Counted from the stretch's first letter, positions 25,358-36,859 are shown. The stretch is DNA of 64,000 bases from Erinaceus europaeus (GCF_950295315.1 NC_080170.1:91434054-91498053), one strand, 5' to 3'. Numbers and translations are program-made. Notes: generated from the sequence alone by a model not told the origin.

Positions 25358-25982
25358 TGCTGGGCTAGCTCAGGGGTGCCTCTTCTTGGGTGCATACTCT
25401 CTGGGTTGGAGAGAATGTGACCGGACCCAGCCTGAGCTGCTACTCACTTAGCGATGCAAGAGAGATGACCCAGGAACAGAGCTGGTGGTGGTGAGGTGAC
25501 TCAATTCCTTATTGATCAGAGAGCCAAGGCTTTTAAGAGTCGGACCCAGAAGTGGCAAGTCGGAAACGGAAATGGCTTGACATGGTTTGGAAAGGGGCAG
25601 AGAAATGCAAGAGGGGACTGGGAAAGGTAGGAACTTCCTTAGCAACTGTTGTGAGGGTTTTAACTGGTAGGATTAATAATACCCTGCAGGCAGGGAGGAT
25701 CTTGAGGGTAGAAAGAAGATAGATCAAAGGAATGGAGTGGGTGGGGATCTTTCAGGCAAAACAATGATTATGTAGATAATAAGGGAGCAGGCCATATATC
25801 AGGAATGCAGTGTGCTTTGTGAGGCAGGGAGTCTGATAAGACAAGGCAAACCATGGGGGGGGGGGTGTTGGGTCCCTCCTCACTCGACTTCTCAGTGGAG
25901 AAAGAGAGACTGCTGAAAGGATGGACTTGCCCCTCAGGTCAAGCCCTGTCAAGCTCAACCACATCTTCACAATTTCCGGACA
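25358..25982 (-). repeat. Solo LTR of an endogenous retrovirus, with 6-bp TSD
   Basis: Read on the minus strand it begins 'tgtccgg' and ends 'ccagca' (TG...CA), 625 bp. It is flanked by the perfect direct repeat 'tgggag' (25352-25357 and 25983-25988). A TATA-like 'cttaaaag' and a polyadenylation-signal-like 'caataagg' lie about 20 bp apart in the middle (minus strand). The relative at 37632-38243 has the canonical AATAAA. No internal viral genes are attached, so it is a recombined solo LTR. The class (ERV1 or ERV2) is not settled from sequence alone. Confidence 0.85.
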
Positions 25983-25988
25983 TGGGAG

Positions 25989-26227
25989 ATTCTATTTAAT
26001 TGAAATATTTTGCCCACAAAGCAATAATTTTGTGTTTCACTCCTGTTGGACAGAACCCTGAGATGAGTGTGTGGTGTTGTGCTTGTGAGTAAAATGGAGG
26101 TTTGGAAGTGAAATCCATGCCTACAAATGTTCAGAAAAGAATTGTGTATATTATACCTATACAATTAAAAAATATATTTTCATTAGAAAAAAGAAGTACT
26201 GAAGGAAATGAAGTACTAGAGGTATAG

Positions 26228-26264
<37 letters not shown>

Positions 26265-26957
26265 TTCTACCTATCTCTTGCTAGCAAAAAAGAAAAAAAT
26301 AGCCAGCTTGGAGGAGTAAAGCCCCAGTGATGAGAGGGAAAAAATATTTCTCTGCACACTGCAGTTACAGAGGGGCATAAAGGCAGACAGAGGATTGTAC
26401 TACTTCTGTAGGAAATACTAAATCCACATTGAATGTGGCCAGAGTTAACTGCAATGAAGGTAGTCGAGTTAGAAGTGAAGAAAACTGGGTCATAATTTCT
26501 ATTGTTCATCAGAAAATATTCAGCAGTTGTCTTATCATGCCTGTATTTTCTGGATCTTTTATCTTGTAAAATTAGTACTTTTAATTAATTGATAGCTAAG
26601 GTTCCTGAAAAACTTTAGATCTCTGTAATTTCAGAGTTTCTTTCTTCCTCTAAAAATCCTGTCTCCCAGCAGTGAGAAAAGAACCGGGTAATCAGAGCCA
26701 TCTCAACAACGTGGATATTTAAACTGAGCTGTGAAAGATGAGGGCACCTCTTTAAGACAGATGAAGAAATCAAAGTGTTCTAAATAGAGAAACGAACAGG
26801 TGCCAAGTCACATCGAGGAAAATTAGCAGTTAGAAGAGGACTCAACGGAGAACTGAAGCCCAGAATGACAGCACTAGGTTAGTGAACTGTGTATTATCAG
26901 AAAACATCATACCATTAACTTGGAAAGGACATGGAATTTCTTAAAAAATTGACAATA
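25989..26957. other. Unassigned, with (CT)n and a SINE-tail scrap
   Basis: A CT dinucleotide run lies at 26227-26262. The following 'gccagcttggaggagtaaagc' and 'ccccagtgatgaga' are reminiscent of an old SINE end. The rest is unassigned; no gene supported. Confidence 0.45.
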
Positions 26958-27250
26958 GGGAGTCGGGCGGTAGTGCAGTGGGTTAAGCACACGTGGCACA
27001 AAGCGCAAGGACCAACATAAGGATCCCTGTTCGAGCCCCCAGCTCCCCACCTGCAGGGGAGTCGCTTCACAAGTGGTGAAGCAGGTCTGCAGGTGTCTGT
27101 CTTTCTCTCCCCCTCTGTCTTCCCCTCCTCTCTCCATTTCTCTCTGTCCTATCCAACAATGACAACATCAATAATAATAATAACTACAACAATAATGAAA
27201 AACAACAAGGGCAACAAAAGGGAAGATAAATAAATATAAATTTTTTAAAA
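26958..27250 (+). mobile_element. ERI-type SINE with TSD
   Basis: Head 'gggagtcgggcggtagtgca', B box 'ctgttcgagccc', full CT body and caacaa/aataat tail. Flanked by 'ttgacaata' at 26949-26957 and 27256-27264, each preceded by an A run. Confidence 0.9.
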
Positions 27251-27264
27251 AAAATTTGACAATA

Positions 27265-28017
27265 AATCACTTCTATAAGGGGGACTTCTATAAGGGGGAC
27301 AACAAAAAGTCAGTGAATTTGATAGTTTTTTTTCCCAGACTTAAGGAAGAAGGTACTTCCGGACACCATGCTCCTGGAAAACAAACTCGTGCAACATGAG
27401 GCTAACAGCCAAATAATACCATCAGCACAGCACATTTGTGGTGGTTAAAATGGAGAAGACAATTTGAAGTTGAACATAATTGCTGACTATAACAGACAAT
27501 ACATGTGAGCATTTTTGTTGTTATAGGCATGCACATCAAGCTTATGTCTAAGAACCGTAAAAACTAAACACCTACCTATTACATTTGAAGTCAATCAGCA
27601 TGAACCCCTGGCCCTAGTCTACCTCTTTAGTGTTTAGAGTTATAATATAATAGAATTTTACATAATATCACCAGGACTTCAAACTAGAAGTCTCCCACCC
27701 CGCCCCCCACTTCCCACCTAGGGGCTGCTGGGATACTTTTCTGAAATATAGCCATTCACACTTGGTGGAAGTCAGGAGACTTGAATTTTATGTAGAAAAA
27801 AAATTTCAGTAACAGAGTGTTCTAAACAAGCAATTCAATCTATCTTGGCCTATATATCTTGTCTTGGAAAATAGAGTATAAAATCAGGACAGTACCAAGC
27901 AAAGCTACACCAGCAAACAAGTCTCTTAAATAATAGAAGTATTAATGCTTGAAAAATATGATTTCTCAAACTATTCTTTTACTTGGATGATTCTCTCTTG
28001 TACACAAATGATCTCCG
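27265..28017. other. Unassigned sequence
   Basis: A short local duplication, 'cttctataagggggac', occurs twice in a row at 27270-27301. Otherwise nothing recognised. Confidence 0.45.
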
Positions 28018-28019
28018 TA

Positions 28020-28832
28020 TAGTAATCCCTCATTTTTCATGGTCAAACAGTTCCAGACTCTACCGCAATAAGAGAATTTCCACAAAGTAGGATTGTTTAT
28101 TTATAAATCAAATATTTTCATAGAGAATAGAAACCCTGTTTACGACCTTTTAAATACAATTTTAATATTATTAGAGCCCTCTAGACATGAAAGAACACCT
28201 CTTTAGCTTTGCTTCCTTATTAAAAGAGACAGTAGCTGTTGCACGGATGTTCTTTTCATCTTTACAGATGGAGCAAATGGTAGACTCACTCAAGTTGTAA
28301 TGGTGGGCAACCTCTATGATTTTCTTGCCGTCTTTGATCATATCCATGAATTTCACCTGTTTCTGGGTGTTAAGCATCTTCCTCCAGAGCTTAGTTTCAT
28401 TGTCAGAAGGCTTAGAAGAAGCAGTACATTTAAGAGCCATTGTGGGGCTAAGATAAAGTTTCTCAGGAATCGCAAACACTTATAAGAGTAAAATGCTTCC
28501 AATGGATAACAATAGAGAAGTGTGTATGAGAGTAAAACGCTCTGGTTGGATTGGTTTCAGCACACCCAATTTCAAACACACACAGGAGTAATCAAGTGGT
28601 TGCACCTGGCATTGAAGGATTTGTGGGGGTGCTCAAATACATAGACCTACAGTCCATACGTACAGTAATTTTAATTGTAATTATAATATAGGGGCATATA
28701 ATTGACTCGTACAATCAAGCATGTGCCATATTATTTTCACTGTCTCAATCAACCTTTTAATGAATATATTTTCAAAAACTGTGATAGAGTGAAGCCATGA
28801 AAATTGAAGTGCAAAATAGTGAGGGATGACTT
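28020..28832 (-). mobile_element. Tigger/pogo-like DNA transposon, internally deleted
   Basis: Two imperfect terminal inverted repeats ('tagtaatccctca' at the left end; complement 'aagtcatccctca' at the right end) are bracketed by TA dinucleotides (28018-28019 and 28833-28834), the target duplication of the Tc1/mariner/pogo superfamily. The interior encodes only the N-terminal DNA-binding part of a transposase on the minus strand. At 813 bp the element is about a third of a complete Tigger (about 2.4-2.7 kb in the family), so the catalytic part has been lost. Confidence 0.85.
28171..28440 (-). pseudogene. Tigger-type transposase, N-terminal remnant
   Basis: The frame opens at 28479, but the likely original start is the Met at 28440, because 'MALKCTASSKPSD' matches the usual beginning of Tigger transposases ('M-A-x-K-R-K-A-S-S'). 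It then reads 'VKFMDMIKDGKKIIEVAHHY' and 'NLSESTICSICKDEKNIRAT', a CENP-B/psq-type helix-turn-helix. The reading frame stops after about 90 codons; the second HTH and the DDE/D catalytic domain are absent. Active copies would bind their terminal repeats in the nucleus; this one can do no transposition. Its open frame over the HTH may be chance survival. Confidence 0.85.
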
Positions 28833-28834
28833 TA

Positions 28835-29281
28835 TTTTCATTCTAAATAACTTATGGTCTAATGCATAAAAATAGCATCTGTACTCATCAGCTTACTTAT
28901 TCCTGATAAGGGGAATTAGTTCAAGATAATCACAATGATTACCTTCCTTTTATTATTTACAGAGGTTATTTCTGTTGATTCAAAAAAAAATTCTCCATCA
29001 TGTTTCCTTGAATTGGAAAATGTTTCATTGAGATTAGGAGGAAGCATAACAAATGTCTATGTATTATGTATTCATTCTGTTTCTCGTGGTACAGGGCATA
29101 ATCTATAGCTTGGGTTATTCATACTAAATATTCATTATATGTGGTATTGTGATAGTTCAGTCTGGGAAACGTTATGGAAGATAGTTACCACTATGCTCTT
29201 TGAAGGTTTCAAAAATAGATCATCTATTTGAGTGAGATCAGATAAGTTAATGATTCTCAAACTCTTATCACTTCTATCACC
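28835..29281. other. Unassigned sequence
   Basis: No gene or repeat recognised. Confidence 0.4.
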
Positions 29282-29303
29282 ATTTTTAAAATGAAGCAAT
29301 CTT

Positions 29304-29591
29304 GGGAGTTGGGGGGTAGTGCAGCTAGTTAAGTGCACGTGGCGTGAAACCAAGGACTGGTGTAAAGATCCTGGTTCAAGCCCCTGGCTCCCCACCTGCA
29401 AGAGGGCTCCCTTCACAAGTGGTGAAGCAGGTCTGCAGGTGTCTTTCTTTCCCCCTTCTGTCTTCCCCTCCTCTCTCCATTTCTCTCTGCCCTATCTAAT
29501 GACGATATCAATAACAACTACAATAATAACTACAACAACCGTAAAATTCAACAAGGGCAACAAAAGGGAAAATAAATAAATAAGAAAAAAA
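29304..29591 (+). mobile_element. ERI-type SINE with 22-bp TSD
   Basis: Full head (degenerate box A 'tagtgcagctagttaag', box B 'ggttcaagcccc'), body and tail. Flanked by a 22-bp direct repeat (29282-29303 and 29592-29613) starting 'atttttaaaatgaagca' and differing at one position. Confidence 0.95.
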
Positions 29592-29767
29592 ATTTTTAAA
29601 ATGAAGCAGTCTTTGAAGCTACTCCTGACTCTGAAAGCTATTTCTTCTATAGTACAAAGCAGGTTGTTGATGTTAATGGAATAGGCCAGTCTAGGTAAAC
29701 TTGGCTACTACATGTGCTATCTATCAATATGGCATCTTTCATCTTTCAGGTTCTATGAACAATAGCT

Positions 29768-29995
29768 TTTTTTTTTCTTGTTTCCAGGGTTGTTGCTGGG
29801 GCTTGGTGCATGCACTAAAAATTCATTGCTCCTGGTGGCCATCTTTTCCTTTTTTCTTTTTCTTGTCTTCTATTTTATTTGATAGGACAGAGAGAAATAG
29901 AGAGGAGAGGGAGATGGAGAGGGAGACCAGCTTTACCACTCATGAAGTGTTCTTGGTGTGAAGTGTGGGCTTGAACTGGGTTTTTGTGCATAATA
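29768..29995 (-). mobile_element. ERI variant SINE, antisense, diverged
   Basis: The complement of the extended tail ('ccagggttgttgctggggct', 'ctcctggtggccatctttt') is followed by a GA-rich body and a decayed head. Same subfamily as at 16975. Confidence 0.7.
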
Positions 29996-30189
29996 TCTCT
30001 ATTTGAACTGTTACTTAATTCATGAAACTGGTGATAAAGTCACTACTTTAATGAAGTGGCTCTATAAGAGTGCCACATATATCAGTGTGTTCTGCTACGT
30101 CTCATGCAAAGTATCATATACTTTCATATAAAACTAAAGCTAGAAACAAAAATAACTGATTTTTGTATGATGCCTTGTTTTGGCTAGTT

Positions 30190-30305
30190 CTTTTTATTTA
30201 ATTATGATAGAACCAGAAAGAAATAGAGCAAGAGAGGGGAAGAGAGAGAATAAGAGACACCTGCAGCACTGCTTCCTGTAGGCGGGGACTGGGTTCAGCT
30301 CATTC
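30190..30305 (-). mobile_element. SINE fragment, antisense
   Basis: AT-rich tail, GA-rich body, 'gacacctgcagcactgcttc' and part of a head. Confidence 0.65.
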
Positions 30306-30429
30306 TTATTTTTTGTTTTTTCAGTATAGTTGACCCCCTCCCCCATTAGTATCACTATTGTGGTGTGAACCCGGGATATTCCTCACTAAACATAATTTAA
30401 GGAGGTCTTCTGGGTCAAGGGATAACTAT

Positions 30430-30579
30430 GTAGGCCAACACAATAGCTCACCTGGAAAGTGAGCTTGCTTTGCCCATGCATGTGATTCAGGTTTGAGGCT
30501 CACCTCTGCCACAATGGAGGAAATTTTGGTGCTATGGGTACATTTTTACTCCCTTTCTGTCTGCCTCTCTCTCTCTCTC

Positions 30580-30636
<57 letters not shown>

Positions 30637-30640
30637 CTGA
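30430..30640 (+). mobile_element. Old SINE ending in a long (CT)n run
   Basis: A decayed tRNA-like head ('caatagctcacctggaaa', 'caggtttgaggctcacctc') is followed by a CT microsatellite at about 30565-30636. The microsatellite probably grew from the CT-rich SINE body. Confidence 0.6.
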
Positions 30641-30774
30641 AAAAAGCACAGAATAATGAAACCTCAATGACACAAACAAATAAATAGGAACTATTAAAAT
30701 CCTCAGGCTACTTGGATGATTAAACCTGGAGTTTTATCCTGACTTGGTGCTTTAGCCTGGTATTAGTATCATCT

Positions 30775-31659
30775 GTTTTCCATCTACACCATGCCTCGGT
30801 CTCCCGTGAGCTTAATGTGCAGCTTGGCGATACGAGAATCCGGCATGAAGCCCAACCAGTCTATCTTGCCGTTACTCTCAATCACACTCTGTCATTTCAC
30901 AAACATCTCATAAAAACTGCAGCAAAGGTGGGCACGAGGAATAACATCATTGCAAGACTGGCCAGCTCCTCATGGGGCGTGAGCGCTTCCACACTACGAT
31001 CATCATCTCTGGCATTATGCTATTCCACTGCAGAATACTGTGCCCCAGTATGGTTCCATAGCCCCCATGTCCACTTGGTCGATTCCAAATTATATTCCTC
31101 CATGAGGATAATTTCTGGAACCATCCGTTCCACCCCGGTTCCATGGCTGCCAGTTCTTAGCAACATCGCCCCGCCAGATATTCATCGGGATGTGGCATCA
31201 TCTAAGTTCATTTCCCACGTCTACGCTCGACCGGACCTGCCAATATACGCAGATATCTTCGCCCACCCTGTTCAACACTTGACGTCTTGTCACCCAATCT
31301 GGTCCCCTACGCCTTCACTGAACTTCTCTGTTCCAGTCTCTTGGAAACAGAGCTGGCAGTCAGCTGAGGTAAAGAACAAACACCTCATCACAGACCCCTG
31401 CAAGCGTCAACCCGGCTTTGCCCTAGCACGTTATGATTGGGCCCTCCTCAATCGCTATCGAACAGGCCATGGCCGGTGCGCCACTATGTTCCATCGCTGG
31501 GGAGCCAGAGATGACCCGAACTGCCCCTGCGGCTCCAGACAGACTATGACCCACATAGTCAACGACTGCCACCTCTCCAGATTCAAAGGAGGTCTCGAAA
31601 CTTTACATCAGGCTCAACCTGATGCTGTTGACTGGCTACGGAAGAAGGGCAAACGCTAG
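30775..31659 (+). pseudogene. Vingi ORF, C-terminal RT and zinc-knuckle part
   Basis: About 295 codons are open without a stop. Numbering from the GTG codon at 30817, residues 14-31 ('QPVYLAVTLNHTLSFHKHL') match the end of the reverse transcriptase palm/thumb ('YLGVxLD..L'). Residues 75-150 are the region after RT. Residues 236-251 form a CCHC knuckle C-x1-C-x7-H-x4-C ('CPCGSRQTMTHIVNDC'), and the protein ends '...DWLRKKGKR'. No RNase H domain follows, which fits Vingi rather than Ingi. The endonuclease, RT catalytic motifs and start are missing through 5' truncation, so there is no promoter and no function is expected; GTG is not a real start. Confidence 0.8.
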
Positions 31660-31668
31660 AAGAAGAAG
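30775..31668 (+). mobile_element. Vingi non-LTR retrotransposon, 5'-truncated
   Basis: This is the 3' end of an I/Ingi-related element: one long frame ending in TAG at 31657-31659, followed at once by (AAG)3 and then unrelated DNA. GC content is clearly higher than in the flanks. It is near-identical (about 14 differences over some 470 bp by eye) to the copy at 56335-56805, so the family was active recently. The 5' truncation point is near 30775; the first codons ('FHLHHASVSRELNVQLGD') still look like element sequence. No clear TSD was found. Assignment to Vingi rests on protein resemblance plus the hedgehog context; a Jockey/RTE-related clade is the alternative. Confidence 0.8.
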
Positions 31669-33289
31669 TAATAGCACTTAAGTGTTTGAAATGGCAGCCT
31701 AGAAACTCTGCCTAAGATAGTGTCTGGGTAAAATTTATAGTAGTACCAAAAGAGATAGAACACAGGAAGGCATTTTGTCATACCATAAAACCTAGTGATA
31801 CTGTTATCTCCATTATTTGGGCTCCTTTTTCCTCCTCTCCCTGGTTTGCTTGTTTCCATGGAGCTAACAACATTGAGAATGATGAAGCAGTATGAAAACT
31901 TGACCAGTGTGGCCCATTCTGACTGTACAGGATATGAGATTATCAGAAATTTCTTTCAATAATGCAAAAGCAGAAATGTTGAAGCAAAGGTTTTGATGAA
32001 TTAGTTTTTTTAATGCCAGACTTGTTCTCTGTGCTCAAGTTTAGGCTTAAGCTAACTCTTTCCCCAACATATTTTTACTGTGATATATGTCTACTTTTAT
32101 GTCTCCTAGTAGTATATAGGCCATTAAAATTAAGAAGCATGACAATGAAACTACTGAATTTTTACCATTACCAAAGTAACTTGTCATTAAAGAGAACATA
32201 TTACTGTGTTAAATCAAATGAACATTGCATCACAGGGACTATAAGGTTATTAAGAAAAAGATTTTTTTCCTTGAAATTTCAATATTAGGATGTTATGCTG
32301 TAAAATATTTTGATATGGGAATTACAAAAGCAAATTCAACTATTCTAGAAAGGCTGCAATAATACTTTGAAGAAATAGATGGGCTAAAGAAAATAACTTT
32401 TCAGGAAAAAAAGTATTGTCTACTGAAAAAATTTTCACTATAATCTGTCTTTTTCTATACTCACAATCTACTTTCTGTTTTTTTTTTTTTTTTTTTTTTG
32501 TATTCATAAGGCCAGTGAAGTATCAAGAAGTTTTTGCTTTCCATGGCTGTGCTTGGATTGCTTGTAATTTTTTTTAAAAACATACCTTCTTTCCTCCTGA
32601 TCACAGAAATAGGTTATAAATCTATCAGCCCAGTGATTCCCAGAACATATGGCTTATGGGGGAAAATAGCTTTCATTTAGCTATTCTGACCAGCTGTCCA
32701 GAGCTCAACAATGTTGGTAACATATTTCAAGATAAATAAAGCAAGAAATATATTTAGAAATTGCAGGCTAAGAAATTTACATGATATTCAAAAAACTAAT
32801 TATCATTGAACTGTTTCTTAAAACATAATTTAATAAAATTACTCCTTCTCACTGAAGCTCTGAAGAAGAAGAGTATTGGTCACCATTTTAGATTTAGTGT
32901 GGGTGGCATTCATCTGATTAAATCCATTTACAATGAAGTTTTTGAAAACTGATCATTTATTCTATTGAATATCTAACACTGTAAAAGTTAAAAAATATAT
33001 CCATAGGCAGAAGATGGACCATGAGCAAATTTGCATCATATTTCAGACACTTAAGTGGAAGTAAATTTACAAGTTCATGAATTAAGAAATAGTTAACAGA
33101 GCTCCTTAGAGATGTGACTAATCCTTGAACTAGAGCACAGAAAATAAATATGGGCCTACATCAAGTAATAATAGTACCAAAAAGAAAGTATGTAACAAAA
33201 GAAAGGACACAAGAAAATGGTAAAGGCTGGACACATCAAAACAACACAGGAACAAACATGGGATCTCCCAGTGGTCAAAGTTGTAAAAA
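31669..33289. other. Unassigned AT-rich sequence
   Basis: Contains a 22-base T run at 32478-32499. Frames at 32013-32288 and 33150-33350 have no recognisable motif. No repeat family identified. Confidence 0.45.
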
Positions 33290-33660
33290 TTTATTTTATT
33301 TTTTAATTTTTATTAGTGATTTAATAATTATTAACAAGACTGTAAGATAACAGGGGTACAATTCCATATAGTTCCCACCAACAGAGTTCCCATCCCCTCC
33401 ACTGGAAACTTCCCTCTTCTTTATCCTTCTGGGAGTATGGACCTAAATTCTTTATGGGGTGCAGAAAATGGAAGCTCAGGTTTATATAATTGCTTCTCCA
33501 CTGATATGGATGTTGTCAGGTTGATCCATATCCCCCAGCCTGTCTCTATCTTACCTTAGTTGGGTGGGACTCTGGGGAGGTGAGAGTTTGGGATACATTG
33601 GTGAGGTTGTCTACCTGAGGAAGTCAGGATGGAATCCTAGTAGCATCTGCAACTTGGTGG
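33290..33660 (-). mobile_element. L1 3'UTR, antisense, diverged (copy G)
   Basis: Complement of the L1 A-rich tail, then 'aggggtacaattccatat', 'cccatcccctccac', 'ctgggagtatggacc' and on to 'gcaacttggtgg'. More diverged than copies A-F, so an older member of the same 3'UTR lineage. Confidence 0.8.
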
Positions 33661-33794
33661 AATGCTAGAAAAACTTAAGAAACAGAATAAGTAACTTCAG
33701 CACTAGAGTAAAGCCTAGTGAATGAAATAAGTATACATGTGACTATACTAGTGGACATATATTATGGGGAAGAAATAAATAGGGTAATGTGCAA

Positions 33795-33935
33795 TTCACC
33801 CAGTAGAACTCACACGTTACCATGCATAAGGTCTCTGGTTATCCCCCCCACCCCGGAAAGGGTAAACTTACAAGTAGTGGAGCAGTGCTGCAAGTGTCTT
33901 TCTTCTTCTTCTCTCTCTCACTATCAAAAAAAAAA
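33795..33935 (+). mobile_element. Old SINE, 3' part
   Basis: 'gttaccatgcataaggtctc', a decayed B box 'ctggttatccccccc', 'gtggagcagtgctgcaagtg', a CT-rich run and A13. It abuts the L1 that starts at about 33940. Confidence 0.65.
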
Positions 33936-33939
33936 AAAT

Positions 33940-36115
33940 CCTGAAGATAGTGGAGTCTATAAATAGCAAACCTACAGCCAACATCATACTAAATGGTGAA
34001 AAACTGGAAGCATTTCCACTCAGATCATGTACTAGACAGGGATGCCCACCATCACCATTACTGTTCAACATAGTGTTGATAGTTCTTGCCATAGCAATCA
34101 GGTAGGAGCAAGGAATTAAAGGGATACAGATTGGAAGAGAAGAAGTCAAATTCTCCTTATTTGCAGATGACATGATAATATACATGGAAAAACCTAAGGA
34201 ATCCAGGAGGAAGCTTTTGGAAATCATCAGGAAATACAGTAAGGTGTCAACCTACAAAATTAGAATTCAAAATCAGTGGCATTCCTCTATGCAAACACTA
34301 AATTAGAAGAAGTTGAAACCCAGAAATCAGTTACTTTTGCTATAGCAACAAAAACAATAAAATATGTAGGAATAAACCTAACCAAAGAAGTGAAAGATTT
34401 GTATATTAAAATTATGATTCAGCACTCAAGGAAATTGAAAAAGACACAAAGAAGTGGAAAGATATTCCATGTTCACATGGGTTGGAAGAATTAACATCAT
34501 CAAAATGAATACATTACCCAAACCACCTACAAATTTAATGCTGTCCCCATCAAGACCCCAACCACATTTTTTAGAAGAATAGAAATAAATGCTACAAATA
34601 GTTATCTGGAACCAGAAAAGACCTAGAATTGCCAAAACAATCTTGAGAAGAAAGAACAGAACTGGAGGCATCACACTCCCAGATCTCAAATTGTGTTATA
34701 GGGCCATTGTCATCAAAACTGCTTGGTACAGGAACATGAATAGAAACACTGGCCAGTAGAATAGAATTGAGAGCCTAGAAGTAAGCCCTCACACTTATTG
34801 ACATCTAATTGTTGACAAAGGTGCCCAGAACAAAAAGCAGAGTCTCTTCAACAAATGGTGTTGGAAAAAATGGGTTGAAACATGCAGAAAAATTAAACTG
34901 AACCACTAAATCTCACCAAATACAAAAGTAAATTCCAGTTGGATCAAGGACTTGGATGTTAGACCAGGAACAATCAGATACTTAGAGAAAAATATTGGCA
35001 GAACTCTTTTCCGCATAAATTTTAAAGACATCTTCAATGAAATGAATCCAATTACAAAGAAGACTAAGGTAAGCATAAGCCTATGGGACTACATCAAATT
35101 AAAAAGATTCTGCACATTATAAAGAAACCACTACCCAAACCAACAGACCCCTTACAGAATGGGAGAAGATCTTTACATGTCATACACCAGACAAGAGGCT
35201 AATAACCAGAATATATAAAGAGCTTGACAAACTCAACAACAAGAAAACAAATAACCCCCCAAAAAAATGGGGGGGGAAGACATGGATAGAATATTCACCG
35301 CAGAAGAGATACAAAAGGCTGAGAAACACATGAAAAAATGTTCCAAGTCTTTGATTGTCAGAGAAATGCAAATAAAGACAATAATGAGATACCACTTCAC
35401 TCCTGTGAGAATGTCAAAAATCAGAAAAGGTAACAGCAGCAAATGCTGGAGAGGTTGTGGGATCAAAGGAACCCTCCTGCACTGCTGGTGGGAGTGTAAA
35501 TTGGTCCAACCTCTGTGGAGAGCAGTCTGGAGAACTCTCAGAGGGCTGGAAATGGACCTAACTTATGATCCTTCAATTTTTCTCCTGGGGATATATCCTA
35601 AGGAACCCAACACATCCATCCAAAAATATCTGTGTACACATATGTTCTTAGCAGCACAATTTGTAATAGCTAAAACCTGGAAGCAACCCATGTGTCCAAC
35701 AATAGATGAGTGGCTGAGCAAGTTATGGTCTATATACACAATGGAATACTTCTCAGCTATAAAAAATGGTGACATCACCATTTTCAGCCGATCTTGAATG
35801 GACCTTGAAAAATTCATGTTAAGTGAAATAAGCCAGAAACAGAAGGATGAATATGGGATGGTCTCACTCTCAGGCAGAAGTTAAAAAACAAGATTAGAAG
35901 AGAAAACACAAGTAGAACCTGAACAGGAATTGGCATATTGCAGCAAAGTAAAAGACTCTGGGTGGTTGGGAGGGGGGAGAATATAGATCCAAGAAGGATG
36001 ACAGAGGACCTAGTGGGGGTTGTATTGTTATATCGAAAACTGAGAAATGTTATGCATGTACAAACTACTATATTTACTGTTGAATGTAAAACATTAATTC
36101 CCCAGTAAAGAAATT
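33940..36115 (+). mobile_element. L1, 5'-truncated, short-3'UTR lineage
   Basis: It starts within the RT domain ('[12 protein letters not shown]' near 34048-34080) and keeps the catalytic box as '[12 protein letters not shown]' (about 34154-34190). It continues through the C-terminal domain to a short 3'UTR with 'ttgttatatcgaaaactgag' and an end at 'ccccagtaaagaaatt'. This 3' end is unlike that of the 41-kb L1 and recurs at 48640-48799 and 60290-60510, so a separate, older lineage. Several frameshifts and stops interrupt ORF2. Confidence 0.9.
35267..35797 (+). pseudogene. L1 ORF2 C-terminal remnant
   Basis: The longest uninterrupted part of this copy, 176 codons. It contains the L1 cysteine knuckle ('[19 protein letters not shown]', C-x3-C-x7-H-x4-C) followed by '[12 protein letters not shown]', 'YDPSIFLLGIYPKEPN' and 'TWKQPMCPTIDEWLSKLWSI'. 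In a working L1 this is the C-terminal domain of the endonuclease/reverse transcriptase. Upstream and downstream frames are shifted, so it is a dead fragment. Confidence 0.85.
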
Positions 36116-36122
36116 AAATATG

Positions 36123-36310
36123 GAAGGCAGACCTTCCACCTTCTGCATCCCACAATGACCTTGGGTCCATACTCCCAGAGGGATAAAGAATAGGAAAGCT
36201 ATCAGGGGAGGGATGGGATAAGGAGATTTGGTTGTGGGAATTGTGTAGAGTTGTACCCCTCTTATCCCACAGTTTTGTTAATGTCTCCTTTTTTAAATAA
36301 ATAAAAAAAA
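36123..36310 (+). mobile_element. L1 3' end, young-lineage (copy H)
   Basis: Only the last roughly 180 bp of the long-type L1 3'UTR ('gcagaccttccaccttctgc' to the A-rich tail), inserted at the A-rich end of the preceding L1. Confidence 0.85.
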
Positions 36311-36570
36311 ATTTTAAAGAAATTTTTAAAAAGTCAACCTTGACCTTAGATACACTAGTCCTATGTTCTAATATTCCACAATCTCCCTAGAACCATATAT
36401 ACATAGCTATTAATTTTGTACATTTGAAAGGACGCTACGTCCATATTTCAAAGTTGACAAAATAAAACAAACATCACTTTGTGAGGACAACATTACTTCT
36501 CTTCAGAAATTTTCTTTCTGGTGAACTCTGAGATGGGATGCTACCTGGCTATGTATGTACTATTTTTCTT

Positions 36571-36859
36571 TTCTTTTTTTTATTATTTTTACCCTTTTGT
36601 TGCCCTTGTTGCTTCATTGTTGTTGTAGTTATTATTGTTCTTGTTGATGTCATTGTTGTTGGACAGGACAGAGAGAAATGGAGAGAGATGGGGAAGACAG
36701 AGAGGGAGAGAGAAAGAGAAACACTTGCAGACCTGCTTTACCGCTTGTGAAGTGACTCCCCTGCAAGTGGGGAGCCAGGGCTCAAACAGGGATCCTTCTA
36801 TGGTCCTTGTGCTTCATGCCACACATGCTTAACTCACTGCACTGCTGCCTGACCCCTTT
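36571..36859 (-). mobile_element. ERI-type SINE with TSD, antisense
   Basis: Complete body. The head complement is somewhat degraded ('ctcaaacagggatcc' for box B). Flanked by perfect 13-bp 'tactatttttctt' at 36558-36570 and 36860-36872. Confidence 0.95.

Noticed and set aside
30817..30819. GTG at 30817 as a real start codon
   Set aside because: The element-like frame continues upstream to about 30775 and the copy is 5'-truncated; no initiation signal is expected.
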